Shown here piece after piece: positions 1-6,763 of a stretch of DNA of 7,974 nt (within the stretch, counting starts at the first letter, position 1; each line of letters begins with the position of its first letter). Position numbers and translations under genes: made by a program. Origin of the DNA: Bacteroidota bacterium (lineage in GTDB: Bacteria > Bacteroidota > Bacteroidia > Bacteroidales > VadinHA17); the NCBI GenBank assembly GCA_030631445.1, contig DAOVLD010000067.1:1-7974 (forward strand), read 5' to 3'. The notes beneath the pieces were generated by a model. It made no database searches. It saw nothing but the letters and a program-made list of their open reading frames with translations, and was not told where the DNA came from.

Positions 1-573
1 ATGTATCTGGCCAATTACATCCATAATGTCATTTGAAGTTTTAGAATCAAGGTTTCCTGTGGGCTCATCTGCCAAAATAATTGAAGGATGATTAACCAGT
101 GCCCTTGCCATTGCAACCCTTTGACGTTGTCCTCCGGAAAGCTCATTAGGTTTATGGGTTATCCTGTCTGACAAACCTACACTTTCAAGAACTTCCTTAG
201 CCCTGATAATTCTGTCCGGCTTTGCTACACCGGAGTAAACCATAGGAAGCATAACATTTTCAAGGGCAGAATACCGGGGTAACAGATTAAAAGTCTGGAA
301 AATAAAACCAATCTCCTGGTTTCGAATTTCAGCCAGTTTGTTATCTTCCATCTTGCTTACATCAACACCATTGAGAATATATTTTCCGCTCGTTGGTGTA
401 TCAAGACAGCCTACCAGGTTCATCAAGGTAGATTTTCCTGAACCCGAAGGACCCATTATAGCTACATATTCATTCTTATCTATCTTGATAGAAACTGAAC
501 GAAGTGCTTTTACAACTACTGTTCCTACATAATAATTCTTAACAATTTCTTCAAAAGATATTACATTTTCCAT
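1..573 (-). CDS. ABC transporter ATP-binding protein, MacB/LolD type (partial, C-terminus off the left edge)
   Basis: This is the ATPase subunit of an ABC transporter of the MacB/LolD/FtsE class, which normally powers an FtsX-like permease in lipoprotein release, macrolide or peptide efflux, or cell-envelope signalling. Reading from the ATG at 573 gives 191 codons with no stop before the window ends. Visible motifs are Walker A GPSGSGKS (residues 41-48), the Q-loop glutamine at Q93, the signature LSGGQ (145-149), Walker B IILADE (165-170) and the D-loop NLDS (174-177). The segment [20 protein letters not shown] is typical of the MacB branch. Family members are about 220-250 aa, so some 30-60 residues including the H-loop histidine are missing beyond base 1. 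The permease partner is probably also off-window. The gene lies 77 bases downstream of the methyltransferase on the same strand. The substrate cannot be decided from the ATPase alone, so I give no gene symbol. Confidence 0.93.
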   Translation of the reverse strand, partial: MENVISFEEIVKNYYVGTVVVKALRSVSIKIDKNEYVAIMGPSGSGKSTLMNLVGCLDTPTSGKYILNGVDVSKMEDNKLAEIRNQEIGFIFQTFNLLPRYSALENVMLPMVYSGVAKPDRIIRAKEVLESVGLSDRITHKPNELSGGQRQRVAMARALVNHPSIILADEPTGNLDSKTSNDIMDVIGQIH

Positions 574-601
574 CACTGAATATAGATTATTAAATAAACT
601 A

Positions 602-631
602 CGAAAATAATTTATTTTGTTGACAAACAAA
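602..631 (-). promoter_or_regulatory. Possible Bacteroidetes-type promoter for the ABC ATPase
   Basis: Read on the minus strand, a TTTG (628-631) lies 18 bases upstream of TATTTTCG (602-609). The Bacteroidetes primary sigma factor recognises TTTG near -33 and TAnnTTTG near -7. The -7 box here matches 5 of the 6 fixed bases and the spacing is close to the usual one. Transcription would start roughly 20-25 bases before the ATG at 573. In AT-rich DNA such matches arise by chance, so this is a weak call. Confidence 0.28.
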
Positions 632-650
632 CTATCCCTCAATTTTCTTT

Positions 651-1448
651 TCAATATCTAATTCTGAAATGTTGCTTTGAATAAAGCTCTTCACGGAAAA
701 ATACCAAACCAAGTCTGAAAAGGTCAAGTGTCAATTTTACATTAGAATATTTTTTTATCCTTTCCCATGCTTTCTCCATTCCACTACTCCAATGAATATC
801 ATCAATGATAATAACACTTTCAGAATTCACTGCTTCAAGGCATAATTCAAAATATTTAATTGTTGCTTCTTCCCTGTGATCGCCATCAATAAAAACCAGA
901 TCAATGTCAGGTAACTGATCCAGCAGTCCGGGTAACACCTCAATAAACTCACCTGTGTATTGCTTTATATTACTGATCTTTAACCTGTTGAAATTCTCCC
1001 TGGCTAATGCAGACAATATTTCCGAACCTTCAATTGTATAAATACTGGCATTTTTATCAGGTAAAGCAAGATATGAAGTACCAATACCTAAAGATGTGCC
1101 TAATTCCAGAATTACCTTCGGTTTGAAGAACATAACAGTGCGATACAACAGAATGCCATATTTTTTTTGTGTGGAAGATAACCTGGCAATATTTCCGATC
1201 CTGACATTACTCCTTTTACCAAAATGTGATCCTGCGCCAAAACCGGTTGTTTCTACTTTTGCCTTCTCTGATCGCAGCCCTGAACTAAGATCATGAATTC
1301 TCTTTATCTTCCGATCAATTGTCCGGTTTTTTAAAACTTTTGTTACATATTCGTAAATAAAAGGGGAATGGATACCATATCCTTTTCCATGTCCTGAAAA
1401 CAGATAATAATCAATGTATTTTAGGATGTATTTTAGATTTCCATACAT
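651..1448 (-). CDS. Class I SAM-dependent methyltransferase (O-methyltransferase-like, Bacteroidetes family)
   Basis: This 265-aa protein has the Rossmann-like core of class I S-adenosylmethionine methyltransferases. SAM-binding motif I is [10 protein letters not shown] (residues 115-124), with the acidic residue after strand 2 in YTIEGS (137-142). Further motifs are DLVFIDGDH (183-191) and IIIDDIHW (213-220), which resemble the metal- and substrate-binding region of catechol- or caffeoyl-CoA-type O-methyltransferases (Methyltransf_24-like). An N-terminal segment, [18 protein letters not shown] (18-35), and a C-terminal [13 protein letters not shown] (242-254) are characteristic of an uncharacterised group that I associate with Bacteroidetes. 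No signal peptide or membrane segment is seen, so it should be cytosolic. The acceptor substrate is unknown. The ATG at 1448 directly precedes the conserved N-terminal region and I prefer it. The gene is divergent from recG, and a decayed gene lies in its upstream region, so its promoter may sit inside that remnant. Confidence 0.85.
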   Translation of the reverse strand: MYGNLKYILKYIDYYLFSGHGKGYGIHSPFIYEYVTKVLKNRTIDRKIKRIHDLSSGLRSEKAKVETTGFGAGSHFGKRSNVRIGNIARLSSTQKKYGILLYRTVMFFKPKVILELGTSLGIGTSYLALPDKNASIYTIEGSEILSALARENFNRLKISNIKQYTGEFIEVLPGLLDQLPDIDLVFIDGDHREEATIKYFELCLEAVNSESVIIIDDIHWSSGMEKAWERIKKYSNVKLTLDLFRLGLVFFREELYSKQHFRIRY

Positions 1449-1462
1449 AATTCTTATAAATA

Positions 1463-1478
1463 AAGGCTAAGGTTAAGG
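1463..1478. repeat. Short GGCTAA-type hexamer array, left arm of an inverted pair
   Basis: The plus strand reads AAGGCTAAGGTTAAGG, about two and a half units of a GGCTAA/GGTTAA hexamer. The opposite orientation of the same motif occurs at 1640-1659 (CTTAGCCTTAGCC core). Twelve of 13 bases pair between CTTAACCTTAGCC (the complement of this arm) and CTTAGCCTTAGCC. The two arms bracket the four-helix-bundle remnant. Confidence 0.6.
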
Positions 1479-1480
1479 TT

Positions 1481-1630
1481 TCAGCATAGGAGCTATCAAA
1501 TTCAATATCTGTAATAAAGCCTGGTGCCTGCGATACCAAGTTCTGATTTACAAGTTCATAACAACTTCCTCTTGATATTCTGTAAAATCGTGATTTATTA
1601 TTTATGCCTTAAACTTCTAAAATCTCTTAC
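1481..1630 (-). pseudogene. Remnant of a four-helix-bundle (23S rRNA intervening-sequence / Avd-like) protein gene
   Basis: Two fragments on the minus strand recall this small protein family, which is about 115-125 aa and very common in Bacteroidetes. Codons from 1630 to 1601 read VRDFRSLRHK and then hit two stops (1595-1600). The intact family typically starts with a (R)DF..L.VW.KAHEL-like helix. In another frame, from 1590, the sequence reads RFYRISRGSCYELVNQNLVS and continues QAPGFITDIEFDSSYAE. This resembles the family's third helix (a .RFL.IA.GS..EL pattern) and the turn that follows. The middle of the protein, roughly 60 residues, is missing and the frame changes at the junction, so the gene is dead: an internal deletion plus stops. 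The assignment rests on my recognition of family patterns in short fragments and was not tested by a search. The function of the intact family is poorly known; relatives include the Avd accessory protein of diversity-generating retroelements. Confidence 0.5.
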
Positions 1631-1639
1631 CTAATTAGT

Positions 1640-1659
1640 CTTAGCCTTAGCCTCAGCCT
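1640..1659. repeat. Short GGCTAA-type hexamer array, right arm of an inverted pair
   Basis: The plus strand reads CTTAGCCTTAGCCTCAGCCT, three tandem copies of a TTAGCC/CTCAGCC-like hexamer. Its complement (AGGCTGAGGCTAAGGCTAAG) lies immediately upstream of the start of the four-helix-bundle remnant, and an oppositely oriented partner lies past its end at 1463-1478. I have an impression of similar hexamer strings near four-helix-bundle genes in other Bacteroidetes genomes, but that is memory, not a search result. Confidence 0.6.
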
Positions 1660-1716
1660 TTTTGAATAACCGAAATTAGTATTAAATATCACTTAAATAT
1701 TGCTTTTTTAATTAAT

Positions 1717-1733
1717 TTGCGAAGCTATGTTCT
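1717..1733. repeat. Left arm of a perfect 17-bp inverted repeat bracketing recG
   Basis: TTGCGAAGCTATGTTCT here is the exact reverse complement of AGAACATAGCTTCGCAA at 3870-3886. This arm ends 25 bases before the recG start codon. Pairing stops at the immediately flanking base on both sides. A perfect 17-base match is very unlikely by chance within 8 kb. Confidence 0.85.
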
Positions 1734-1758
1734 TTTTACTCAAAATAAATCTTTTTCA

Positions 1759-3864
1759 ATGTCTGATATTCTGAAAACCGACATACAATATTTAAGCGGG
1801 GTTGGACCAAAAAGAGCTGATTTATTAAGAAAGGAACTTCAAATCAAATGTTTTGAAGACCTTTTGTATTATTTCCCATACAAATATGTTGACAGGACAA
1901 AGTTCTATACCATCAGAGAAATAAACAGCACTCTTCCATACATTCAGATCAAAGGCCGTATAACCGGCTTTAAAACTGTAGGTTATCGAAGAAACAAAAG
2001 ACTTGTTGCAGATTTTACTGATGATACAGGAACTATTGAACTTGTATGGTTCCGGGGTATTCAATGGATAAAAGAGAGTATTAAGACCGGAAAAGAATAT
2101 ATAGTTTTTGGTAAACCCGGGATTTTCAATAATAGAATAAATGTAATCCACCCTGAAGTTGAAGCACAGGAAACACTGAAGAGTAAGATCAATGCCCCAT
2201 TACAATCCTTTTACAATACAAGCGAAACACTAAAAAGAAGCTATCTCAATTCAAAAGCTATTCAGAAACTACTGAATAATCTTCTTCAGCAAATTGAAGG
2301 AAAAATCAGGGAAACAATGCCATCCTACATGATTAAGGAGCTAAAGATTTTATCATTGAACGAGGCACTTCTCAATATTCACTTTCCAAAAAATCCTACT
2401 ATTCTAAAAAAAGCAGAATTCAGACTAAAATTTGAAGAACTTTTTTATATCCAGCTAAACCTGTTTAAACAGAAAAAAACAAGAAGTAAAGAATTCACAG
2501 GACATATTTTCTCAACCGTAGGTAATAATTTCAATACTTTTTATTATAAACATCTTCCATTTGAATTGACCTCAGCCCAGAAAAGAGTACTGAAAGAGAT
2601 CAGGCAGGATACCGGTTCCGGGAAGCATATGAACAGACTTCTTCAGGGGGATGTCGGTTGTGGAAAAACACTTGTTGCATTAATGAGTATGCTTATAGGG
2701 CTTGATAATGGTTTCCAGTCTTGTATGATGGCTCCCACCGAAATACTTGCCAAACAGCATTTCCAGACACTTACAAAAATGCTGGAGAATATGGATATTC
2801 AAATTGCACTGCTTACAGGTTCTACAAAACAATCTGAAAGAAAAGTATTGTTCAAAGATCTTAAAAAGGGAACACTTAATATCCTTGTAGGGACACATGC
2901 ATTAATTGAAGAAGTTGTTAAATTCCATAATCTCGGTCTCGTAGTTATTGATGAACAGCATCGTTTTGGTGTTGCACAGAGAGCAAAGCTTTGGGAGAAA
3001 AACACACAACCTCCCCATGTTCTGGTAATGACCGCCACACCTATTCCGCGGACACTTGCAATGACACTTTATGGTGATCTCGAAATATCAGTTATTGATG
3101 AACTTCCACCGGGAAGAAAACCTGTAATAACAGCACATTATTACGACTCAAAAAGATTAAGACTTTTCGGTTTTCTGCGTAAACAAATTAAGAAAGGACA
3201 ACAAATATATATTGTATATCCACTTATCCAGGAATCCGAAAAAATGGATTATAAAGATCTGGAAGATGGCTACGAAGGTATAGTAAGGGAATTTCCACCA
3301 CCGGAATACGCAGTGAGTGTTGTACATGGAAGAATGAAATCCGAAGAAAAAGATATTTCCATGAGGTATTTTGTGAAGGGACAAACCCATATTATGATAG
3401 CTACAACTGTAATCGAAATTGGAGTTGATATACCTAATGCTTCCGTAATGGTTATTGAAAGTGCCGAAAGATTCGGCTTATCACAACTCCACCAATTGCG
3501 GGGCAGGGTTGGCAGAGGAGCAGATCAATCCTATTGTATACTTATGACCTCGACGAAACTTACATATGAAGCAAGAAAAAGAATTGAAATAATGGTGGAA
3601 ACAAATGACGGTTTTGAAATTGCTGAAGTTGATCTGAAATTGCGCGGACCGGGAGACCTGGAGGGAACACAACAAAGTGGCATTGCATTCAGTCTTAAAA
3701 TTGCCAACCTGGGAAAAGACGGACAAATTCTTCAATACGCAAGAGACCAGGCTGAAGAAATAATAGAAAAGGATCCTGATCTTATTAAACCTGATAATTC
3801 AATACTTTTATCACAATTGAAAAAGCTGAGGAAAGAAAATATCGACTGGAGTTCAATAAGTTAA
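1759..3864 (+). CDS. recG: ATP-dependent DNA helicase RecG
   Basis: RecG is a superfamily 2 double-stranded DNA translocase that remodels stalled replication forks and branch-migrates Holliday junctions. The 701-aa length fits the family (E. coli RecG is 693 aa). In order there is an N-terminal helix-hairpin-helix-like start (YLSGVGPKRADLL), then an OB-fold wedge domain (about residues 50-125, with IQIKGRITGF and ADFTDDTGTIELVWF). The helicase motifs follow: Walker A GDVGCGKT (297-304), APTEILAKQH, DEQH (398-401), TATPIPRT (425-432), TTVIEIGVDIPNASVM, and the arginine-finger motif QLRGRVGRG (579-587). The C-terminal TRG region LKLRGPGDLEGTQQSG (626-641) couples ATP use to translocation. All catalytic residues are present. 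I chose the ATG at 1759 because MSDILKTDIQYLSGVGPKRA matches the family N-terminus; a TTG 42 bases upstream would add 14 unrelated residues. A 17-bp inverted repeat brackets the gene. Confidence 0.97.
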   Translation: MSDILKTDIQYLSGVGPKRADLLRKELQIKCFEDLLYYFPYKYVDRTKFYTIREINSTLPYIQIKGRITGFKTVGYRRNKRLVADFTDDTGTIELVWFRGIQWIKESIKTGKEYIVFGKPGIFNNRINVIHPEVEAQETLKSKINAPLQSFYNTSETLKRSYLNSKAIQKLLNNLLQQIEGKIRETMPSYMIKELKILSLNEALLNIHFPKNPTILKKAEFRLKFEELFYIQLNLFKQKKTRSKEFTGHIFSTVGNNFNTFYYKHLPFELTSAQKRVLKEIRQDTGSGKHMNRLLQGDVGCGKTLVALMSMLIGLDNGFQSCMMAPTEILAKQHFQTLTKMLENMDIQIALLTGSTKQSERKVLFKDLKKGTLNILVGTHALIEEVVKFHNLGLVVIDEQHRFGVAQRAKLWEKNTQPPHVLVMTATPIPRTLAMTLYGDLEISVIDELPPGRKPVITAHYYDSKRLRLFGFLRKQIKKGQQIYIVYPLIQESEKMDYKDLEDGYEGIVREFPPPEYAVSVVHGRMKSEEKDISMRYFVKGQTHIMIATTVIEIGVDIPNASVMVIESAERFGLSQLHQLRGRVGRGADQSYCILMTSTKLTYEARKRIEIMVETNDGFEIAEVDLKLRGPGDLEGTQQSGIAFSLKIANLGKDGQILQYARDQAEEIIEKDPDLIKPDNSILLSQLKKLRKENIDWSSIS

Positions 3865-3869
3865 AGCAT

Positions 3870-3886
3870 AGAACATAGCTTCGCAA
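3870..3886. repeat. Right arm of a perfect 17-bp inverted repeat bracketing recG
   Basis: AGAACATAGCTTCGCAA begins 5 bases after the recG stop codon and is the exact reverse complement of 1717-1733. It overlaps a small direct repeat, CATAG-AA-CATAG (3867-3878). The arms are more than 2.1 kb apart, so this is not a terminator hairpin. Confidence 0.85.
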
Positions 3887-3890
3887 CTGC

Positions 3891-3900
3891 TAAAGCTTTA
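3891..3900. repeat. 10-bp perfect palindrome after recG
   Basis: TAAAGCTTTA reads the same on both strands. It follows the right arm of the inverted repeat by four bases. With no loop it cannot form a stable terminator, and no T-run follows it. It may be part of the same dispersed element as the 17-bp arm, or it may be chance. Confidence 0.35.
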
Positions 3901-3974
3901 TACGAATACGGTCAACGAAGTTAAATTCCGATACATTAAATTGTCAATAAACTGCAAAACCTGACAAACTACAT

Positions 3975-4003
3975 TTTGTTTTCTTCTATTCTTATTAACT
4001 TTA
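3975..4003 (+). promoter_or_regulatory. Candidate promoter of the rseC-rnf operon
   Basis: TTTG (3975-3978) is followed after 17 bases by TAACTTTA (3996-4003). This fits the Bacteroidetes -33 TTTG / -7 TAnnTTTG pattern with one mismatch in the -7 box. Transcription would begin around 4008-4010, leaving a leader of about 15 bases before the rseC ATG at 4025. Its place in the 160-base gap directly before a tight operon makes it the best promoter candidate here, but the motif is AT-rich and the match imperfect. Confidence 0.4.
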
Positions 4004-4024
4004 CAAACTATTTTATTAGGGTAA

Positions 4025-4447
4025 ATGGGAACAACTAAAGAAATTGAACATCCCGGAGTAATTACGAGTATTGACTCTTCCAAAATAAAGGTCAACATCA
4101 CAACCTATTCAGCATGTTCATCATGCAATGCGGAAGGTATTTGTTCCATATCCGATGTTAAGGATAAGATGGTGGAGGTTCCAAACACCGGTGATTTTTT
4201 TGTTGGCCAGGAAGTTCAGGTCATTCTGAATCAAACCCTGGGTTTTAAAGCCCTTTATCTTGGTTATGTTCAACCCTTTATCGTAGTATTAATAACTTTG
4301 ATTATCACTAGTTCCCTTACCCGGAATGAGGTATTGGCAGGACTTATTTCCCTTGGTGCTCTGGCACCTTACTATCTGGTCCTATATTACTACAAAGAAA
4401 AAATCAGGAATAAATTCACCTTTGCAATCAAAAAACAGGAACAATGA
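4025..4447 (+). CDS. rseC: RseC/MucC family protein (SoxR-reducing system RseC-like)
   Basis: This 140-aa inner-membrane protein has the RseC family layout. An N-terminal soluble beta-rich part contains a cysteine cluster, C31-S-S-C34 with C40 (ACSSCNAEGIC), which could bind metal or an Fe-S centre. Two membrane helices follow at about residues 76-98 (ALYLGYVQPFIVVLITLIIT) and 103-123. In E. coli, RseC affects sigma-E signalling and takes part with the Rsx (Rnf) complex in reducing the oxidised SoxR regulator. Here it is the first gene of the rnf operon and its stop overlaps the rnfB start (ATGA). That suggests a role in assembly, maturation or reduction linked to the Rnf complex; this is inference, since SoxR or sigma-E partners are not in view. 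The start is well fixed: an in-frame TAA sits directly before the ATG and the next methionine is at residue 49. Confidence 0.85.
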   Translation: MGTTKEIEHPGVITSIDSSKIKVNITTYSACSSCNAEGICSISDVKDKMVEVPNTGDFFVGQEVQVILNQTLGFKALYLGYVQPFIVVLITLIITSSLTRNEVLAGLISLGALAPYYLVLYYYKEKIRNKFTFAIKKQEQ

Positions 4448-5340
4448 GCAGCATATTGATAACAATATTATCTCTCAGTTCTATTGGTATTGTAGCTGCA
4501 ATAATACTTTACCTGTTTGCACAAAAATTCAAGGTTCTTGAAAATCCGATAATATATGATGTTGAGGATGCACTGCCGGCTGCCAATTGTGGAGGATGCG
4601 GGTATCCGGGCTGCAGGAATTTTGCAGAGGCATGTGTACATTCAGATTCTCTCGATGATCTGTACTGCCCGATAGGCGGACAGGAAACTATGGATATTGT
4701 GGCAAATCTCCTGGGCAAAGAAGTAAAACAAACTGATCCAAGAGTTGCCGTTATACGATGTTCAGGATCATTTGAAAACAGACCGAGAACAAATCATTAC
4801 GATGGTGCTTCATCATGTGCAGTAGCATCCGCATTATATGTTGGTGACACTGATTGCCCGGTTGGATGCCTTAGCATGGATGATTGTGTGGAAGTTTGTG
4901 AATTCGAAGCCATATATATGAATAGAAAAACCGGTCTACCGGTTGTAATTGATGAAAAATGCACTGCCTGTGGTGCTTGCGTTGAAGCTTGTCCGAGAGA
5001 TATTATTGAACTAAGAAAGCAAAATAAAAAAGACAGGCATATATTTGTTTCATGTATTAATAAAGAAAAAGGCGGAATTGCCAGGAAATATTGTTCTGTT
5101 GCCTGCATTGGATGTACAAAATGTTTCAAAGTTTGTGAGTTTGAGGCAATTACAATGGGTAATAATCTGGCTTTTATCGATTCAGATATGTGTGCACTAT
5201 GCAGAAGATGTGTAACTGAATGCCCAACTAATGCAATACTCGAGATCAATTTTCCGCCCCGAAGAACAAAAACGGACGAAGAGAAAAAAACAGCGTCAGA
5301 TAAAATTTCAGAAAAAGTTAAGACCGATATAAAAGAGTGA
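4444..5340 (+). CDS. rnfB: Electron transport complex subunit RnfB (Fe-S protein)
   Basis: RnfB is the Fe-S subunit of the Rnf complex and the likely contact for ferredoxin. The 298-aa protein starts with one membrane helix (about residues 4-25). Next comes the RnfB-type cluster domain NCGGCGYPGC with C49, C52, C57 and C75. Four ferredoxin-like cysteine sets follow: C138/142/148/152, C173/176/179/183 (CTACGACVEACP), C221/224/227/231 (CIGCTKCFKVC) and C250/253/256/260 (CALCRRCVTECP). That is room for about five [4Fe-4S] clusters, more than the shorter proteobacterial RnfB. C106, C125, C204 and C217 are unassigned. The charged tail after residue 271 (lysine- and glutamate-rich) looks like a flexible end. 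The start overlaps the rseC stop by four bases, so the two are probably translationally coupled. The complex oxidises ferredoxin and reduces NAD+ (or the reverse) while moving ions across the inner membrane. Confidence 0.96.
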   Translation: MSSILITILSLSSIGIVAAIILYLFAQKFKVLENPIIYDVEDALPAANCGGCGYPGCRNFAEACVHSDSLDDLYCPIGGQETMDIVANLLGKEVKQTDPRVAVIRCSGSFENRPRTNHYDGASSCAVASALYVGDTDCPVGCLSMDDCVEVCEFEAIYMNRKTGLPVVIDEKCTACGACVEACPRDIIELRKQNKKDRHIFVSCINKEKGGIARKYCSVACIGCTKCFKVCEFEAITMGNNLAFIDSDMCALCRRCVTECPTNAILEINFPPRRTKTDEEKKTASDKISEKVKTDIKE

Positions 5341-5365
5341 TACTGATATTAGTTTCTTTAATAAA

Positions 5366-6715
5366 ATGAGCAGAAACCAGGCGTTAACAACCTATAAAAA
5401 AGGAGGAATTCATCCGGCAGAGTATAAACTCACGGATAAAAGTCCTGTTCAAATATTACCACTTCCTGAGAAAGTGACTATTCTACTCTCTCAACATATT
5501 GGTGTACCTGCAATACCGGTTGTCAGTAAAGGTGATACTGTTAAAGTTGGACAGTTAATTGCACAGGGTATAGGATTTGTGTCTGCCAATATTCACTCAT
5601 CAGTGTCGGGGAAAGTTGTTAAAATCGATTCATTACCTGATCTTACCGGTTATAAAAAACCTGCAATAGTTATTGAGGTGGAGGGAGATGATTGGGAAGA
5701 AAACATAATTCAATCAACTGATCTTCTAAAAGATATCACACTTTCAAAAGATGAGATATTAGAAAAGATCCGTGAATCAGGTATTGTTGGATTAGGAGGT
5801 GCAGCATTCCCGTCACATGTTAAACTTATACTACCCCGGGATAAAAATGCGGAAGCACTCATCATTAACGGAGTTGAGTGTGAACCTTATTTAACTTCTG
5901 ATCACAGGTTAATGCTTGAATATGGTGAAGAAATGATGGTTGGTATCCGGCTCCTTATGAAAGTCCTGAATGTCAGGAAAACTATGATCGGGATCGAAAA
6001 TAACAAAGCTGATGCTGTATATCATTTAAAGGATATTGCCTCAAAATTTCCAGGAATTGAGGTATATCCTTTAAAAGTAAAGTACCCCCAGGGAAGTGAA
6101 AAGCAACTTATTGAAGCTCTTACAGACAGGGAAGTCCCTTCCCGGAAATTACCTGTTGATGTAGGCGTTATTGTTCATAATGTATCGACAGCATACGCAG
6201 TTTACGAAGCTGTTCAAAAAAACAAACCACTGATAAACAGGATAGTAACCGTTTCCGGCAAATCATTGAAGAAACCATCCAATTTTGTTGTCAGGATCGG
6301 TACTTCTGTCCGGTTCCTCATTGAAGCAGCCGGCGGTCTTCCTGAAAATACGGGGAAGGTAATAAGTGGCGGACTGATGATGGGCAAAGCTCTAAACTCA
6401 CTGGATGTGCCCGTAATAAAAGGAATGTCAGGAATACTGGTTTTATCTGAAGATGAAACGAAAAGAAAACCAATTGAAACCTGCATCCGGTGTTCAAAAT
6501 GTGTAACCGTTTGCCCTATGGGACTTGAGCCGTATTTATTAATGTCTTTAACTCAAAATGGAAATTTTTACAGGCTGGAAAAAGAAATGGTTTTGGATTG
6601 TCTTGAATGTGGTTCATGTAGCTATATCTGTCCGGCTAACAGGCCTTTACTCGACTATATCAGACTTGGAAAAACGGACGTGAATAAGATAATCAGAGAA
6701 AGGAAATATGTATAG
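5366..6715 (+). CDS. rnfC: Electron transport complex subunit RnfC (NADH/FMN-binding)
   Basis: RnfC is the peripheral subunit of the Rnf complex that exchanges electrons with NAD(H) through FMN and Fe-S clusters. The 449-aa protein has an N-terminal barrel-sandwich domain (about residues 30-110). A glycine-rich nucleotide-binding loop, GIVGLGGAAFPSHVKL (139-154), is followed by the conserved INGVECEPYLTSDHRLM (167-183) and a soluble-ligand-binding beta-grasp region. Two [4Fe-4S] motifs are C373/376/379/383 (CIRCSKCVTVCP) and C412/415/418/422 (CLECGSCSYICP). It is the short form: the long alanine/lysine-rich tail of E. coli RnfC (RsxC) is absent, as is usual outside Proteobacteria. It lies 25 bases after rnfB, with no clear Shine-Dalgarno site but an A-rich leader (AATAAA) before the ATG, as is common in Bacteroidetes. 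Confidence 0.96.
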   Translation: MSRNQALTTYKKGGIHPAEYKLTDKSPVQILPLPEKVTILLSQHIGVPAIPVVSKGDTVKVGQLIAQGIGFVSANIHSSVSGKVVKIDSLPDLTGYKKPAIVIEVEGDDWEENIIQSTDLLKDITLSKDEILEKIRESGIVGLGGAAFPSHVKLILPRDKNAEALIINGVECEPYLTSDHRLMLEYGEEMMVGIRLLMKVLNVRKTMIGIENNKADAVYHLKDIASKFPGIEVYPLKVKYPQGSEKQLIEALTDREVPSRKLPVDVGVIVHNVSTAYAVYEAVQKNKPLINRIVTVSGKSLKKPSNFVVRIGTSVRFLIEAAGGLPENTGKVISGGLMMGKALNSLDVPVIKGMSGILVLSEDETKRKPIETCIRCSKCVTVCPMGLEPYLLMSLTQNGNFYRLEKEMVLDCLECGSCSYICPANRPLLDYIRLGKTDVNKIIRERKYV

Positions 6716-6745
6716 GCAGGTAGTAACATAAGCATAATAATATGT

Positions 6746-6755
6746 AAAAAAAAAA
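6746..6755. repeat. Run of ten A residues before rnfD
   Basis: Ten consecutive A bases lie in the 48-base gap between rnfC and rnfD, ending 8 bases before the rnfD ATG. The run may act as the A-rich translation enhancer typical of Bacteroidetes leaders. Its length makes it prone to slippage and to sequencing error. An ATG followed at once by TAA (6742-6747) lies at its left edge. Confidence 0.6.
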
Positions 6756-6763
6756 GATCTTAT

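Noticed and set aside
1717..1758. TTG start adding 14 residues to RecG
   Set aside because: The added residues (RSYVLFTQNKSF) do not resemble any RecG N-terminus, the TTG lies within the 17-bp inverted repeat arm, and the ATG at 1759 opens the conserved family start.
1640..1758. Promoter for recG
   Set aside because: A TTTG at 1661-1664 is present, but the best -7 match at suitable spacing (TAAATATC) agrees in only 4 of 6 fixed positions, too weak to annotate.
1449..1758. tRNA, small RNA or CRISPR in the longest gap
   Set aside because: No cloverleaf arms, no regularly spaced repeats with unique spacers, and no terminator-like hairpin were seen; the gap is explained by the gene remnant, the hexamer arrays and the left 17-bp arm.
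3862..3900. Rho-independent terminator for recG
   Set aside because: The best pairing (TAAAGC with GCTTTA, 27-base loop) is only 6 bp and AT-rich, and no T-run follows.
4326..4541. 71-codon plus-strand open frame spanning the rseC-rnfB junction
   Set aside because: It overlaps both confident genes in another frame and has no domain or start signal of its own.
4797..5249. 150-codon open frame on the minus strand opposite rnfB
   Set aside because: It lies entirely antisense to a well-supported Fe-S protein and has no recognisable motif; its serine/histidine-rich composition is what the complement of cysteine codons produces.
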